64,000 bases of DNA from REEB95 sp963762425 (GTDB taxonomy: Bacteria > Pseudomonadota > Alphaproteobacteria > ATCC43930 > CGMCC-115725), in assembly GCA_963762425.1 (NCBI GenBank), contig CAVXKY010000010.1, forward strand, positions 112,456 to 176,455, given 5' to 3'. Shown piece by piece: positions 18,612 to 28,780 of the stretch. The first letter of the stretch is position 1. Each line of letters begins with the position of its first letter. The translations under genes were made by a program, and so were the position numbers. The notes under the pieces were generated by a model, which saw only the letters and a program-made list of their open reading frames with translations, was not told the DNA's origin and ran no database searches.

Positions 18612-20043
18612 CTAGAAGTAGAACTTGAACTGTGCGTCGAGCTGATCGCCCGCGCCGTTGTCTTGAAGAGCGGTAGTCGCCGCGCCCACCTGTCGATAGG
18701 CATGCTGCCACTCCGAAGATGAAGTCGGTCTGAGGCACCGGAGAGTAGATCACGTTCAAGTTGTTGGTGAAGTGAGTTTTCTCCAGGCCGGCCAATTCCG
18801 TGGCAGAGAAGCCCACGTTGGGGTTGCTAATTTTGACATACCGCAAAGGACTCGTTGCCACGCCATTGGCTGGTGAAGAAGTGCTCATAGTTGGCGTAGA
18901 ACGACCACGCCTTCACCGTCCCCGAAGCGTTATTCGTGAAATTCTTGAGCCAACCCCCTGGGAGATGTCGGAAGAGAAATCCGCCGCGCCGTGGTTATAC
19001 CAAGCAGCGCCGCGTAACGCGTCTTTACCCCAGGTGTTGAGATGCCCTGACAATTCCACGGCCCATTCCGCATATTGAACCGACGGATGAGACGTAGTAG
19101 CCATCACCCGCAGGAGCTGCCGTTATTAACTTCGGCCACTCCACCGGCTCGCCGTTAACCGGACATGGCCCCAGGGCTGGTCCAACTCACCGGCGCCGAC
19201 GAAGTGCGGCCAGTTCCAGTAATTGGTGTTGCCGACTGCGACGGCTCCGGTCGTATGTGCTGCTCTGCAAGATAGGTGCCGTTCAGGCTGACGCCCGTAA
19301 GAGCCCCTGCTGTATTGCCGTATGAGAACGTGTTGCCTTGATAGGAGGGCAACTCCAGGGAGCCCGCAACACTTATGCCGTTACCGGCGAGCCAAGTATA
19401 CCGGACTTGCGGCCGGCGCGCGTTGAAGGTGTTCAGATAACCGACATCTTGCGCTCCGGCGGCGGTGTCGGCCCAACTCTGCAGATCGGCGTACAGGGAG
19501 TAGGTCTGACCGATGAGCCAGGGGCCCAAAGTGCCATAGGCCTGGCGCAGCCGAAGCAGGTCGTTGTTGCCGCCCAGCTGATAGGTGCCGGTCTGGTTGA
19601 AGTCGAACTCGACGTAGGTCTTCAACTCGCCATACATCGTCGGCGTCCGGGTCTCGAAATTGGGACGGGTCGCCTTGACGCCAAACGTCGAACCGCCGTT
19701 AAGCGTATGCGCCGCCGAAGCCGTCGATCGGAACCAGACCCACCGCAAAGCCCGTATCGCCGAAATGCGGTCCAAGGTTGTGCTCGAAATCGACCTGGAT
19801 CCAGCCATGCAAGGCGAAGGAGGTGCTGGTGCCCGGCACCAGGAAGGAGCCCGGGAACGAGCCCGCGCCCGGCGCCGAAGAGGACGGCAGGGTGCAGTTT
19901 TGTTTCGCCGGCGAGATACTTGTCGTGCTGCACGGGCCGCCCGGCGAGCCCGCCATCTGGGCTTGGGCAGGCGAAAGACCGGCGAGCAAAGCGACCGAAG
20001 CGGTCGTTGCCAGCGCGGCGGAGAGAGTGCGTTTCCTTGTCAT
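18612..20043 (-). pseudogene. DcaP-like outer-membrane porin, several frameshifts
   Basis: The start at 20043 encodes a good signal peptide ending in PAQAQ, then a beta-barrel beginning with FALHGWIQVDFEHNLGPHFGD. Near 19705 the homologous sequence continues in another frame (HTLNGGSTFGVKATRPNFE, then LRLRQAYGTLGPWLIGQTYS, typical of DcaP-like porins). At least one more shift occurs below 19155. The true C-terminus, AQFKFYF with a terminal Phe as in barrel proteins, is in yet another frame ending at 18612. At least three shifts mean that no full-length protein is made from this sequence, unless the assembly is poor here. DcaP-like porins take up dicarboxylates and similar anions, which is family knowledge only. 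Confidence 0.75.
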
Positions 20044-20589
20044 TTAAACCCCCACATATGAAAATCCGCGGATGCGTGGAGGGTCATCCCCCCCGCGTCG
20101 CTAATCTCCAACTCTGTTCATTCCTTGGCAAGGGCCGATCCGGTTGCCTAAAAAAATCGCCATCCTCTGTGTCCGCCCTGCCACAGTGGAAAACTCTATC
20201 CCTTGAGGAAAAAGGGGATATTTTAAAACTACAGCCTCTACAATGTATTTATCCCGTGGATTCTCCGGGGGGATCCGGCCGAAAATCAGGCAAAAGCCGC
20301 ACCCGCTCCGCCGCCGCCCGGAGAGGGCGCCTGACCAAGCCGAGTCAGCCCGTATTCGTTGCCAAGCGCAACGAATACGGGCTGGCGGCATTGGTCAGCC
20401 AGCTACGGGAGCCATTAAAGCCAGAAAGCCGGCGTCGCGCCGGATGAGAAAATCCGCCAACGCCTGGCCCGCGCCGGCGCCGGCGGGTCAAGGATTTTGC
20501 CGAAATCGACGAGCTTTATGTCAAGCCGGATTCGAAATAATCCGCCGCAAAATCTCGGCAGCGGCGATTTTCATGGGTAGGATCGACCA
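20044..20589. other. Gene-free stretch of about 550 bp upstream of the FkbM gene
   Basis: No convincing gene. It is less GC-rich than the rest of the window between 20150 and 20250. It contains a perfect 16-bp inverted repeat (listed separately). Near 20500-20540 there is a short frame, FAEIDELYVKPDSK then stop, that could be a remnant of a GNAT acetyltransferase motif; this is too short to call. The promoters for the divergent porin and FkbM genes should lie here, but none was assigned. Confidence 0.4.
20347..20383. repeat. Perfect 16-bp inverted repeat
   Basis: Arms AGCCCGTATTCGTTGC and its exact complement, separated by the 5 bases CAAGC. There is no T tract on either side, so it is not a standard terminator. 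It could be an operator, a small-RNA hairpin or a remnant of a mobile element. Confidence 0.85.
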
Positions 20590-21475
20590 ATGTCAGGGTC
20601 CATAAACCAACTGATGCAATCAAACCAACTGATGCAATCCATAAACCAGGGAAAACCCGCTTTATTGGCGTGGATGTTCGATGTTTTATGGAACGCTCGC
20701 GCGTCGGCCAATCCCGCGAAATTGGCCGCGCCCGCCAATTTTTTCAAATTCGCATTAAGCAAGCAGCATGAATCAAAATCTCAACTTTTTCAGGATTTGT
20801 TCGTCCTGTTTGTCTTGCAGGAAAAAAGAAGCGGCTACTTTATCGAATTTGGCGCGACCAACGGCATATCGCTGAGCAATACCCACCTTCTCGAGAATGC
20901 CTATGGATGGAGAGGTATTCTTGCCGAGCCCGCGCGTTGTTGGCAGGACGATCTGAAGAAGAACCGGAATTGCGCGATGGATTTTAGGTGCGTGTGGTCT
21001 GAAACGGGAAAATCATTGGAGTTCAACGAAACCGTTGCCGCGGAACTATCGACGATCAATGAGTTTTCGAATCGAGACTTTAATGCGGCCTATAGGACGA
21101 CCCAAAAAAAATACGCCGTTGAAACGGTTTCGTTCGACGATCTTGCCGGCTCGCACGGGGCGCCGATGGAAATCGACTACCTGTCGATAGACACCGAAGG
21201 CTCGGAATTCTTAATTCTGAAGAATTTCGATTTTCAAAAGCACACCATCAAACTGATTACAGTCGAGCACAACTACGCAGAGTCCGGACCGCGAGGAAAT
21301 TTTCGCTTTGCTGACCTCCAAGGGCTATGTGCGCACGTTCGAGTTGTTTTCGGCCTGGGACGATTGGTACGTGCATAATTCCGTTTTCACCAATACGAAC
21401 CGGAATGCGCCGTGTCCCTGCGGTTCCGGAATAAGATACAAACACTGTCATGGCACGCAGAAGCAATCAGGGTGA
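20590..21475 (+). pseudogene. FkbM-family methyltransferase with C-terminal SEC-C motif, one frameshift
   Basis: From ATG 20590 the frame encodes an FkbM-type SAM methyltransferase: QDLFVLFVLQ, GYFIEFGATNGISLSNT (SAM-binding motif I), the acidic EPA loop and YLSIDTEGSEFLILK (motif typical of FkbM). Near 21287 the frame is lost, and the rest (REEIFALLTSKGYVRTFELF, then NRNAPCPCGSGIRYKHCHG) continues in the next frame to a stop at 21475. One surplus C in GGACC explains it. The final Cys-rich element is a SEC-C zinc motif. The N-terminus carries two copies of NQLMQS from an 18-bp tandem duplication. The gene is less GC-rich than its neighbours, suggesting transfer. FkbM enzymes O-methylate sugars or natural products. 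Confidence 0.75.
20604..20639 (+). repeat. 18-bp perfect tandem duplication
   Basis: Two adjacent identical 18-bp units (20604-20621 and 20622-20639) containing AACCAACTGATGCAATC. They lie at the start of the FkbM frame and duplicate a six-residue unit. The true start codon may be further downstream, with the repeat lying in the leader. Confidence 0.85.
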
Positions 21476-23356
21476 TGCCAACGTGGCATCAATTCCCGAG
21501 GCATTGACGCAGGCGCTTCGCCTGCTGAACGCGGGCCGTCTCGACGAGGCTGAAGCGCTCTGCCGCAAACTCGTCGCGGCCGCGCCAAGCCTCGCCGACG
21601 CGGCCTTTCTCTCCGGCGCCGTCGCGCAGCGCCGCAACCGGCCCGGCGATGCCGCTGCGGCCTACCGCCGCGCCATCGATCTTGCGCCCGATTACGCTGA
21701 CGCCCACAACAATCTCGGCAATGTCCTGTTGGCGCAGGGCAAGACCGACGCGGCGATCGAGAGCCTGCGCCGCGCCGCCGGCCTCGAGCCGGGCCTCGCC
21801 CAGACGCATTACAATCTCGGCAATGCCTTGACGTTACGCAGCGCCGCCGAATCCGCTCGAAGCCTACCGCCGGGCGATCGCCCTCAAGCCCGATTACTTC
21901 GAGGCCCATAACAATCTCGGCGGCCAGCTTCGCCGCCTGGGGCAGCCGAAAGCGGCCATGGAAAGCTTCCGACGCGCGCTCGCCATAAATCCGGCCTACG
22001 CCAGCGCGCAAGCCAATCTCGCCAATGTGCTGGCGGATCTCGGCCGGATCGGGGAGGCGATCGAGCATTCGCGCCGCGCTTGGCGCTCGATCCGGGCAAT
22101 GCCGGGACGCACTCGGATCTGATCTTCAATTTGAATTTCGACGCCCGCGCCGATATCGCGGAACAGCAGGCCGAACGCCGCCGCTGGGCCGATGCCCACG
22201 CCGCCCGATTTGCGCCCAAGAATCCTCCGTTGCCGCGCGATCCGGACCCGGCGCGGCGCCTCAGGGTCGGCTATGTCAGCGCCCATTTCCGCGCTTATGC
22301 CGCGACCTACGCCTTCGGCGGCGTGCTGATAAATCACGATCCGAAGCAATTCGAGGTCTTCTGCTATTCCGACACGCGCGACAAAGATGATCTCACCGCG
22401 CGCTTTAGCGCCCGCGCCGATCATTGGCGCGATACCTCCGGCCTCGGCGACGACGCCCTGGCCGACCTCATCCGCCGCGACCGCATCGACATCCTGGTCG
22501 ATCTCGTCGGCCACATGGCCGGTCACCGTCTTTTGGTTTTCGCGCGCAAGCCGGCGTCGGTCCAGATCACCGCCTGGGGCGAGCCGACCGGAACCGGCCT
22601 TGCCACGATGGATTACCTGCTCGCCGATCCCGTGCTGGTGCCGGCGGCCGAACGGCCCCTGCTGCGCGAGCGCGTGATCGATTTGCCCGGCGCGCTCGGG
22701 TTCTGGACGCCCGAGCCCTTGCCCGAGCCGGGACCGTTGCCGGCGAAGGAGCGGGGCTTCGTCACCTTCGGCTCGTTCAATCGCCGCGCGAAGCTCACGG
22801 CGGAAAGCCTCGCGTGCTGGGGGGATATCCTGAAGGCATTGCCGGGTTCGCGGCTGACCCTCAAGAACAAGGCCTATGGCGAAGCGGGCGAGCAGGACAT
22901 GTTCCGCGCCGGACTCGACGCCGCCGGCATCGATCCCGCGCGCGTCGACGTGCTCGGACAGACCGGCCGATCCCAGCATTTCGAAGCCTATCGCGCGATC
23001 GACGTCGCGCTCGATCCCTTCCCGCATGGCGGCGGGATGACGACGCTCGACGCCCTTGCCATGGGCGTGCCGGTCGTGACCTGGCCCGGCAGGACGATTT
23101 CCTCGCGGCTCGCGGCGAGTGCCTCACCGCGCTCGATCTGACCCGGTTCATCGCGCGGGACGCCAAATCATACGCCGCGCTCGCAATCGCCACGGCGAAG
23201 GACCTCGACGCCCTGGCGAGTCTCCGGCGCGAATTGCCCGGCCTTCTGGCCGCCTCGGCGATCGGCGATCCGCAACGCTACGCCCGCGCCGTCGAATCAG
23301 CCTATCGCGAGGCCTGGCGCCGCTGCTGCATGGAGGCCGCCCGGCCTCCGGCCTGA
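21450..23356 (+). pseudogene. TPR/SPINDLY (O-GlcNAc-transferase-like) protein, three frameshifts
   Basis: N-terminal TPR repeats (LNAGRLDEAEALCRKL, then ADAHNNLGNVLLAQGKTDAAIES) precede a C-terminal GT41-type catalytic region with RLRVGYVSAHFRAYA, DILVDLVGHMAGHRL, GFVTFGSFNRRAKLT and DPFPHGGGMTTLDALAMGVPVVTW. Bacterial SPINDLY-like proteins transfer sugars to proteins such as flagellins or surface proteins. The frame changes near 21835, 22078 and 23117, each explainable by a single-base indel, and each break restores the family sequence. The start at 21450 (or GTG 21483) overlaps the end of the FkbM gene. The stop at 23356 is 12 bp from the stop of a convergent paralogue. Confidence 0.8.
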
Positions 23357-23368
23357 TGTAGCTCCATG

Positions 23369-25404
23369 TTACGCCGCGCCGGCATTGGCGTTCGCGCACC
23401 ATTCTTGCCACATGCGCCTGAGCGCTGCTTCGAATTCGCGGGTAAAGCGCGGGGCGTCGCATAGTGGCGAGGCGCGCATCCGCGCCCGCAGCTCCGCGCG
23501 CAGCTCGGTAAGCGCGTCGCGATCCGCGGCGAGCGCCGCGGCGATGCGAACATAGGTGTCGAGATCGGGCGCCGCGAAGCGCTCGAGCCCCACATGCGTC
23601 AGAAGATCGAGTCCGACGCGGCCGGAATGCCGGTCGCCGATCAAGCTTACCACCGGCACGCCCATCCACAACGCCTCGCAGGTCGTGGTCGTGCCGTTAT
23701 AAGGAAACGGATCGAGCGCGATATCCACTTCGCCATAGACCGGCGAGATGGTCGCGCATGTCCGCTATCCGAGGCGCGAAGTTCGACGCGCTGCGGCGTC
23801 GACGCCCTGCAGCCGCAAATGCCCGGCGCAGGCGCCCGGCACACGCCTTCGTCCTCGAGCAGCTCGCTCTTGATCAAGAGGCGGAATCCGGGCACGGCCT
23901 TCAGGATTCGCGACCAGAGGGCGAGAGACGGCGCGGTTGAGCTTCAGTTGGTTGTTGAACGAGCCGAAGGTGACGATGGCCTTTGGCCAGGACCGGCGAC
24001 GGGGCGACCTCGGGCGCGATCTCGCGGCGGTCCGTAACAGAGGAAGCCGCCCGGCAGAGCGCACGAGCTTTTCGGTATGGAACACCTCCGCGCCCGGCGG
24101 GTCGGCGATCGCATCGGTGATGCGCCAATCCATGGCCGGCAATCCGGTGGTAGCGGGATAGTCCGAGCCAGGTCGCGGTGACGGGCGCGGGCCGCGCGGC
24201 AAAGACCATGATCTGGCTGTCGTTGGTGTGGCCGGCGAGGTCGATCAGAATGTCGATGCGGTCGGCGCGCACCTGGCGGCGCAAGGCTTTATCGTCCATG
24301 TCCCCGGTGTCGCGCCAGAGCGAGGCGAACGCCTTGAGCTGCGCCGTGACCCGGTCGTGGCGAGGCCGGCGGCGCGGCGGAATAGCACGCGATCTCGAAA
24401 CCTTCACGGTCATGCGCGGCGAACAGCGGCTCGACGAAGCGCGAAACCGAGTGGGTGCGAAAGTCCGGAGAGACATAGCCGACGCGCAGACGCCGCGCCG
24501 GATCGCGGCTGTTCTTGAAGACCGGCGGCTTCGCCGGCCGGCGCCGTGCCGCCGCCTCCTCGCCCCAGGCGCAGTGGCGCGCGAACAGTTTCGCCCGGTC
24601 GCCGTCCTCGTAGAGCAGGGCGTCAAATGGACGAAGCTCAACCTGGGAAAGGCGTCGAAATGGTTGGGGTCGGCGGACCTTCGCCGATTGCAACGCCGCC
24701 CGCGCCTCGTCGTCGCGCCGTCGAGGGAGCCGAGCGCGTCGCATAACACCATCCAGGCCAAGGCCCTGCTCGGATCGAGATTGATGGAGCGGCGCACCGC
24801 CTGGATCGCTTGGCTGGGATAGGACCTGAGCAGGGTCATGGCATACAAGACCCAGGCCTGGGCGCTCTTCGGATCGAGCTCGGTGACGCGCCGCAAGGCC
24901 GCGGCGGCACCGGGCTGGTCGCCTGTATACAAAAGCTGCTTCCCAGCCCGGATGAGGAATTCAATCGCCATATGCTTCAATCGGGTGGCTTCGCCCCACC
25001 GCCCGGCGGCCTGCACTGTGCGCCGCAGCCATCGAGCGCCGTGTCCGCGCCGTTGCGACAAGCCTCGATATGGGCGGGATTGAGCGTCGACGGTGCGCTC
25101 GAAGAATTCGAGCGCCTTCGCGTGGTTGCCGAGATGGCGGTAGGTTTCGCCCAGATTGTAATGGATTTGCGCGTTGCGCGGATCGCGCTTCAGCGCGCGG
25201 GTCAAAAGCTCGACCGCCGATGGAAGCTTTCCGGTCTGTCCCATGAGAATGCCCAGAAGCGTCAACGCCTCGGGATGGCCGGGATCGAATCCCAGCGCCT
25301 GGCGGTATAGTTTTTCCGCCTCGGCTAGACGGCCCGGCCTGGTGATCGCTATGCCCTGCTTGATGAGCGCGGCGATTTTGGCGGCGGAATTCGGTGGTGC
25401 TCAT
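23369..25404 (-). pseudogene. Second TPR/SPINDLY-like protein, heavily frameshifted
   Basis: Starts MSTTEF at 25404, shifts at once to AAKIAALIKQGIAI and a run of TPR units (AEKLYRQALGFDPGHPEAL, then AQIHYNLGETYRHLGNHAKA). Later segments of the GT41 catalytic region appear in alternating frames: RLRVGYVSPDFRTHSVSRF, DILIDLAGHTNDSQIMVFAA, AIVTFGSFNNQLKLNRAV and, at the end, DPFPYNGTTTTCEALWMGVPVV. At least seven frame changes are needed to read through, so it is either a real pseudogene or a badly sequenced region. It is a diverged paralogue of the gene at 21450-23356, arranged tail to tail. No functional product is expected as it stands. Confidence 0.75.
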
Positions 25405-25457
25405 GGATGCGCGGCCGGGTTATGCTCGGCGCCGTGTCATGAAAAGGGAGCCGGCAT

Positions 25458-26342
25458 TTGGCCATGAAACCGCGCGAGCGTGCGCCTTATTCCGCGATCG
25501 TCGACCGCCCGAAGTTGAAATTTCCAGGGGGCGTCCGTCTCGTCGTCTGGCCGGTGGTCAATCTCGAAGTGTGGCAGATCGAAAGCCCCATGCCGCGCCA
25601 GGTCTTGTCCGCGCCGATGGGCGGTCCGCCGCTTCTGCCCGACGTGCCCAATTGGAGCTGGCACGAATACGGCATGCGCGTCGGCGTGTGGCGTTTCTTC
25701 GACGCCTTCGACAAGCACAAGGCGCCGGTCACGCTCGCCCTCAACGCCAACGTGATCGAGACTTATCCGCGCGTTTCGGCCGCCGCGCGTGAGCGGCAAT
25801 GGGAGTTCATGGGGCACGGCTATGTTCAGGGGCCCATCCACAAGCTCGAGGATCAACGCGGCACGATTCGCAAGTCGCTCGACACGATCCAGAAATTCAC
25901 CGGCAAGCGGCCGGTGGGTTGGCTCGGGCCCGGCCTGACCGAGACCTACGAAACCCCCGATCTCCTGGCCGAGGCCGGAATCCAATACATCGGCGACTGG
26001 GTGTATGACGACGAGCCGGCCGAAATCGCGACCTCGCACGGGAATCTCGTCACGCTGCCCTATACGGTGGAATTGAACGATATCCCGATGATGATCGTGC
26101 AGCATCATCACGCCGATGTTTTCCTGAAACGCGCCTGCGACCATTTCGACCGGCTCTATCAGGAAAGCGCCGAGCGCGCCAAGATCCTGTGTATCGCGAT
26201 CCACCCGTACATTAGCGGCGTGCCGCACCGGATCAAGTATCTCGAAGCCTTCCTCGACTACGCCGCGGCCAAGCCCGGCATGGCCTTCTGGAACGGCGAG
26301 ATGCTTCTCGACTGGTGGCGCAAGACGGCCGCTTCCCGTTGA
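25458..26342 (+). CDS. Polysaccharide-deacetylase-superfamily enzyme (PuuE/allantoinase-like)
   Basis: 294 residues. The NodB-type fold is recognisable from VVWPVVNLEVWQIE near the N-terminus, EFMGHGYVQGPIH (metal-binding His region), GWLGPGLTETYETPDLLAEAG and the late IAIHPYISGVPHR. This pattern is closest to the PuuE-like group, metal-dependent amidohydrolases acting on allantoin or related ureides, or on polysaccharide N-acetyl groups. The substrate cannot be fixed. The TTG at 25458 has a GGGAG 7 nt upstream and is slightly favoured over the in-frame ATG at 25464. The gene is intact although its neighbours on both sides are frameshifted. Confidence 0.8.
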   Translation: MAMKPRERAPYSAIVDRPKLKFPGGVRLVVWPVVNLEVWQIESPMPRQVLSAPMGGPPLLPDVPNWSWHEYGMRVGVWRFFDAFDKHKAPVTLALNANVIETYPRVSAAARERQWEFMGHGYVQGPIHKLEDQRGTIRKSLDTIQKFTGKRPVGWLGPGLTETYETPDLLAEAGIQYIGDWVYDDEPAEIATSHGNLVTLPYTVELNDIPMMIVQHHHADVFLKRACDHFDRLYQESAERAKILCIAIHPYISGVPHRIKYLEAFLDYAAAKPGMAFWNGEMLLDWWRKTAASR

Positions 26343-26371
26343 GCGGCGCGTCCGAATCGGAGCCCGATATC

Positions 26372-26825
26372 ATGGCGGAAACCGAATCTCCCACAGCATC
26401 GCCCATTGCCGGCGACGACGCCGAGGCGCTGTTCGCGGCGCTCGGCCGCCTCTCGCGCGCGGGGCAAATTTCCATGCGGTTCGACTACAAGAAGCTCGAG
26501 CAGATGGACAGTCCGGTCGGCTCCGAGGCCGACGGCAATATCTGGGCCTATGGCGGGATCGCCCTGGCGCTCGCGTCATGGTGGTTCGCCGGCTGGCAGG
26601 CGGCGTCGGCCGTCGCGGTGATCGGCATCGCGGCTTATATGACGCTCGGCCGCGCCTATCATTCGCCGCCGCATCCGGCACCGGGTCGAGAACCAGGCGC
26701 TCGTCCGGCTCGAGCTCTGGCGCAAGCTGTGGAGGTTCGGCGGCGTCACGCTGGTGACGCCGGGCGGCGAGGATTGCGCCGCGCCCGCGGGTAATTGGAT
26801 GGCGTTGATGCGCCGCATCCGGTAG
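26372..26825 (+). pseudogene. Small two-helix membrane protein, frameshifted, function unknown
   Basis: From ATG 26372 (MAETESPTASP) about 75 soluble residues lead to two hydrophobic helices (ALALASWWFAGWQAA and AVAVIGIAAYMTLG). Near 26668 the frame should switch: the next frame reads RHRVENQALVRLELWRKLWRF and ends in NWMALMRRIR at 26825, a plausible charged cytoplasmic tail. The original frame instead runs into low-complexity Arg/Ala sequence. The reconstruction gives about 150 residues. I do not recognise the family. Confidence 0.5.
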
Positions 26826-26845
26826 AGCGCGGCCGGTTCCCGCGC

Positions 26846-28780
26846 TTATTGTTGTTGCTGCTTCTTGTTGCCGCCGAGCAGGCTTTTGAGCTTTTCCATG
26901 GTGGACGGGTTCTTGAGGATGTTCTGCAGCGCCTTGCCGTTCTGGTTGGCGATGCCCGCCAGATCGGGACGGTAGGAGAGAGCGTCCCAAGGGCCGGTGA
27001 TTTTCACCGGCACGGCGAGTTCGCCCGCGAGTTTGGGCGTGAGTTTGTAATCGACCCGCCGCTGCACCAGATCGACGGTGCCCGCGCCGGTCGTCGGCAG
27101 ACCGGACGAGGTCATCTTCAGGTCGCTGTTCTTGAGGATGCCGTTGGCGATGGTGTAGGTCGCGGTGAGCGACGAGAAATCGGTCTGGCCGGAACCGCCG
27201 CTCGCGGCCGCGTTCTTGCCCTTCGCCAACAGGTCGACGCCTTTCAAAGAGCCCTGGTCGATCGCGAGCGAACCCTTGCCGGCAAGCGAGGCGATGATGT
27301 CGCGCTGGCTTTTGCCGCGGCCGGAAACGCTCATGTTCAGGTTGCCGGTGCCGGAAATCAGGCTGACGGCGGCGGCGTCGGCGAGCAGCTTCTGCACATC
27401 GACGCCCTGCAACGCGAAGCTCTCGGTGATCGCCGGCACCGCGCCCGCGCCGTCGATCACAACCTTGCCCTGGCCCGTGCCCTGATAGAGCGCGATCTCG
27501 GAAAGATTTGCGCTGAGCACGCCATCCTTGAGATGGATCGTCAGATCGCTCTTGCCGGCCGATAGCTGGCGGTAGCGGATGGCATTGGCGCTCAAATCGA
27601 AATCGGCATCAACCAGCTTCAGGCCCGAGAGATCCATGGGATCGGTGTTCCAGCCCTTGGGCGGCTTTTGCGCCGCGTTGTCCACGCCGCCGCCCGCGCC
27701 CGCGGACGCAGCCCCCGCCTGGGGCGCGGGGCCTTCGGGCGCGAGATAGGGGTTCAGGTCGAGGGTTTCGACATCGAGATTGCCCTTGGCGTAAGGCTTC
27801 GCATGCGAGGTGTCGATCGAGACCGCGCCCTTGGCCTTGATCGCGTCGACCGATATCGCCGCCTCAGAGAAGGCATAGCTGTTGCCCGCCATCTCGACCC
27901 GGCCCTGCAACGCCAGCGGCCCCAATCCGCTGCCCGCCATGCTGATGGGCGATCCGGCCCATTGGGCCAATCCCCGCACCGAGGGCACGGCAAGATCGAC
28001 CGCGCCCGAAAACTTCATCGCGGGGCCGATCGCGCCGCTGCCGGTGAAAGCGAGATTGAAGGGATTCGAGGCGAGTTTGATCGAGACGTCGCTCGCGGCG
28101 CCGACGGCGAAGGCGCCGGGATTGGCGATGGCGATTTCGAGATTGATCTGCTCGTCGTTCCACGCCACCGAGCCCTCGGCCGCGAGCGGGCTTGCGGGAT
28201 CGGTCATCGACAGCGTCAGGTTGATCGCGCCGGCGTCCCAGCGCCTTTCGCTGCGCTGGTCGGCATAGCTCACCTCGCCGTTTTGCAGCAGGATCTGCCC
28301 GAGGCGCAGCGAGGACAGGACCGACAACCCGCCGCCCGGATTGCCCGCGCCGGGCGAAACGGGCGCGCCCGGCGCCGCCGGCGCGGCACCCGGCGGAGAG
28401 AAATCCCAATTGGCGCGGCCGTTCCGGTCGATCTCGAGCGCGACCGCCGGATCGGTCAGCACCAGGCTGTCGATCGCCACGGTGCCGGTGAGCAGCGGCA
28501 GCAGCTTCAACTTCAGCGCCATCGATTTGAGCTGCACCATGTTGCGCGCGATGCCGCCGGGCGCGTTGGCGAATGACACGTCCTGCGCCGAGAGCGTGAT
28601 CTGCGGCAGCAACGAAAAGCCGATCGGTCCGCCGATCTTCAAGTCGCGGCCGGTCGATTCCTTCACCCTTGCGATCAGCTTCGCCTTGTAGGCGTCGGTC
28701 GGGACCACGAAGGGCGCGGCCAGCGCCGCCGCGACCACGAGCAGGAGAAGGATCACGATTCCGGCTGCGAGCTTCTTCAT
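26846..28780 (-). CDS. AsmA-family protein
   Basis: 644 residues. One N-terminal membrane helix (residues 4-26) is followed by the AsmA N-terminal domain (VKESTGRDLKIGGPIGFSLLP, then ITLSAQDVSFANAPGG) and, from about residue 380, the AsmA-like C-terminal repeat region (LDLSANAIRYRQ and GTGNLNMSVSGRGKS). The fold is a long beta-rich groove anchored in the inner membrane. AsmA-like proteins are thought to move phospholipids toward the outer membrane or to influence outer-membrane assembly. The C-terminus ends in a short Lys/Gln tail. It appears to be transcribed alone. Confidence 0.92.
   Translation of the reverse strand: MKKLAAGIVILLLLVVAAALAAPFVVPTDAYKAKLIARVKESTGRDLKIGGPIGFSLLPQITLSAQDVSFANAPGGIARNMVQLKSMALKLKLLPLLTGTVAIDSLVLTDPAVALEIDRNGRANWDFSPPGAAPAAPGAPVSPGAGNPGGGLSVLSSLRLGQILLQNGEVSYADQRSERRWDAGAINLTLSMTDPASPLAAEGSVAWNDEQINLEIAIANPGAFAVGAASDVSIKLASNPFNLAFTGSGAIGPAMKFSGAVDLAVPSVRGLAQWAGSPISMAGSGLGPLALQGRVEMAGNSYAFSEAAISVDAIKAKGAVSIDTSHAKPYAKGNLDVETLDLNPYLAPEGPAPQAGAASAGAGGGVDNAAQKPPKGWNTDPMDLSGLKLVDADFDLSANAIRYRQLSAGKSDLTIHLKDGVLSANLSEIALYQGTGQGKVVIDGAGAVPAITESFALQGVDVQKLLADAAAVSLISGTGNLNMSVSGRGKSQRDIIASLAGKGSLAIDQGSLKGVDLLAKGKNAAASGGSGQTDFSSLTATYTIANGILKNSDLKMTSSGLPTTGAGTVDLVQRRVDYKLTPKLAGELAVPVKITGPWDALSYRPDLAGIANQNGKALQNILKNPSTMEKLKSLLGGNKKQQQQ

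Noticed and set aside
20490..20541. Possible GNAT remnant FAEIDELYVKPDSK
   Set aside because: Only one short motif with a stop right after it; too little to call a pseudogene.
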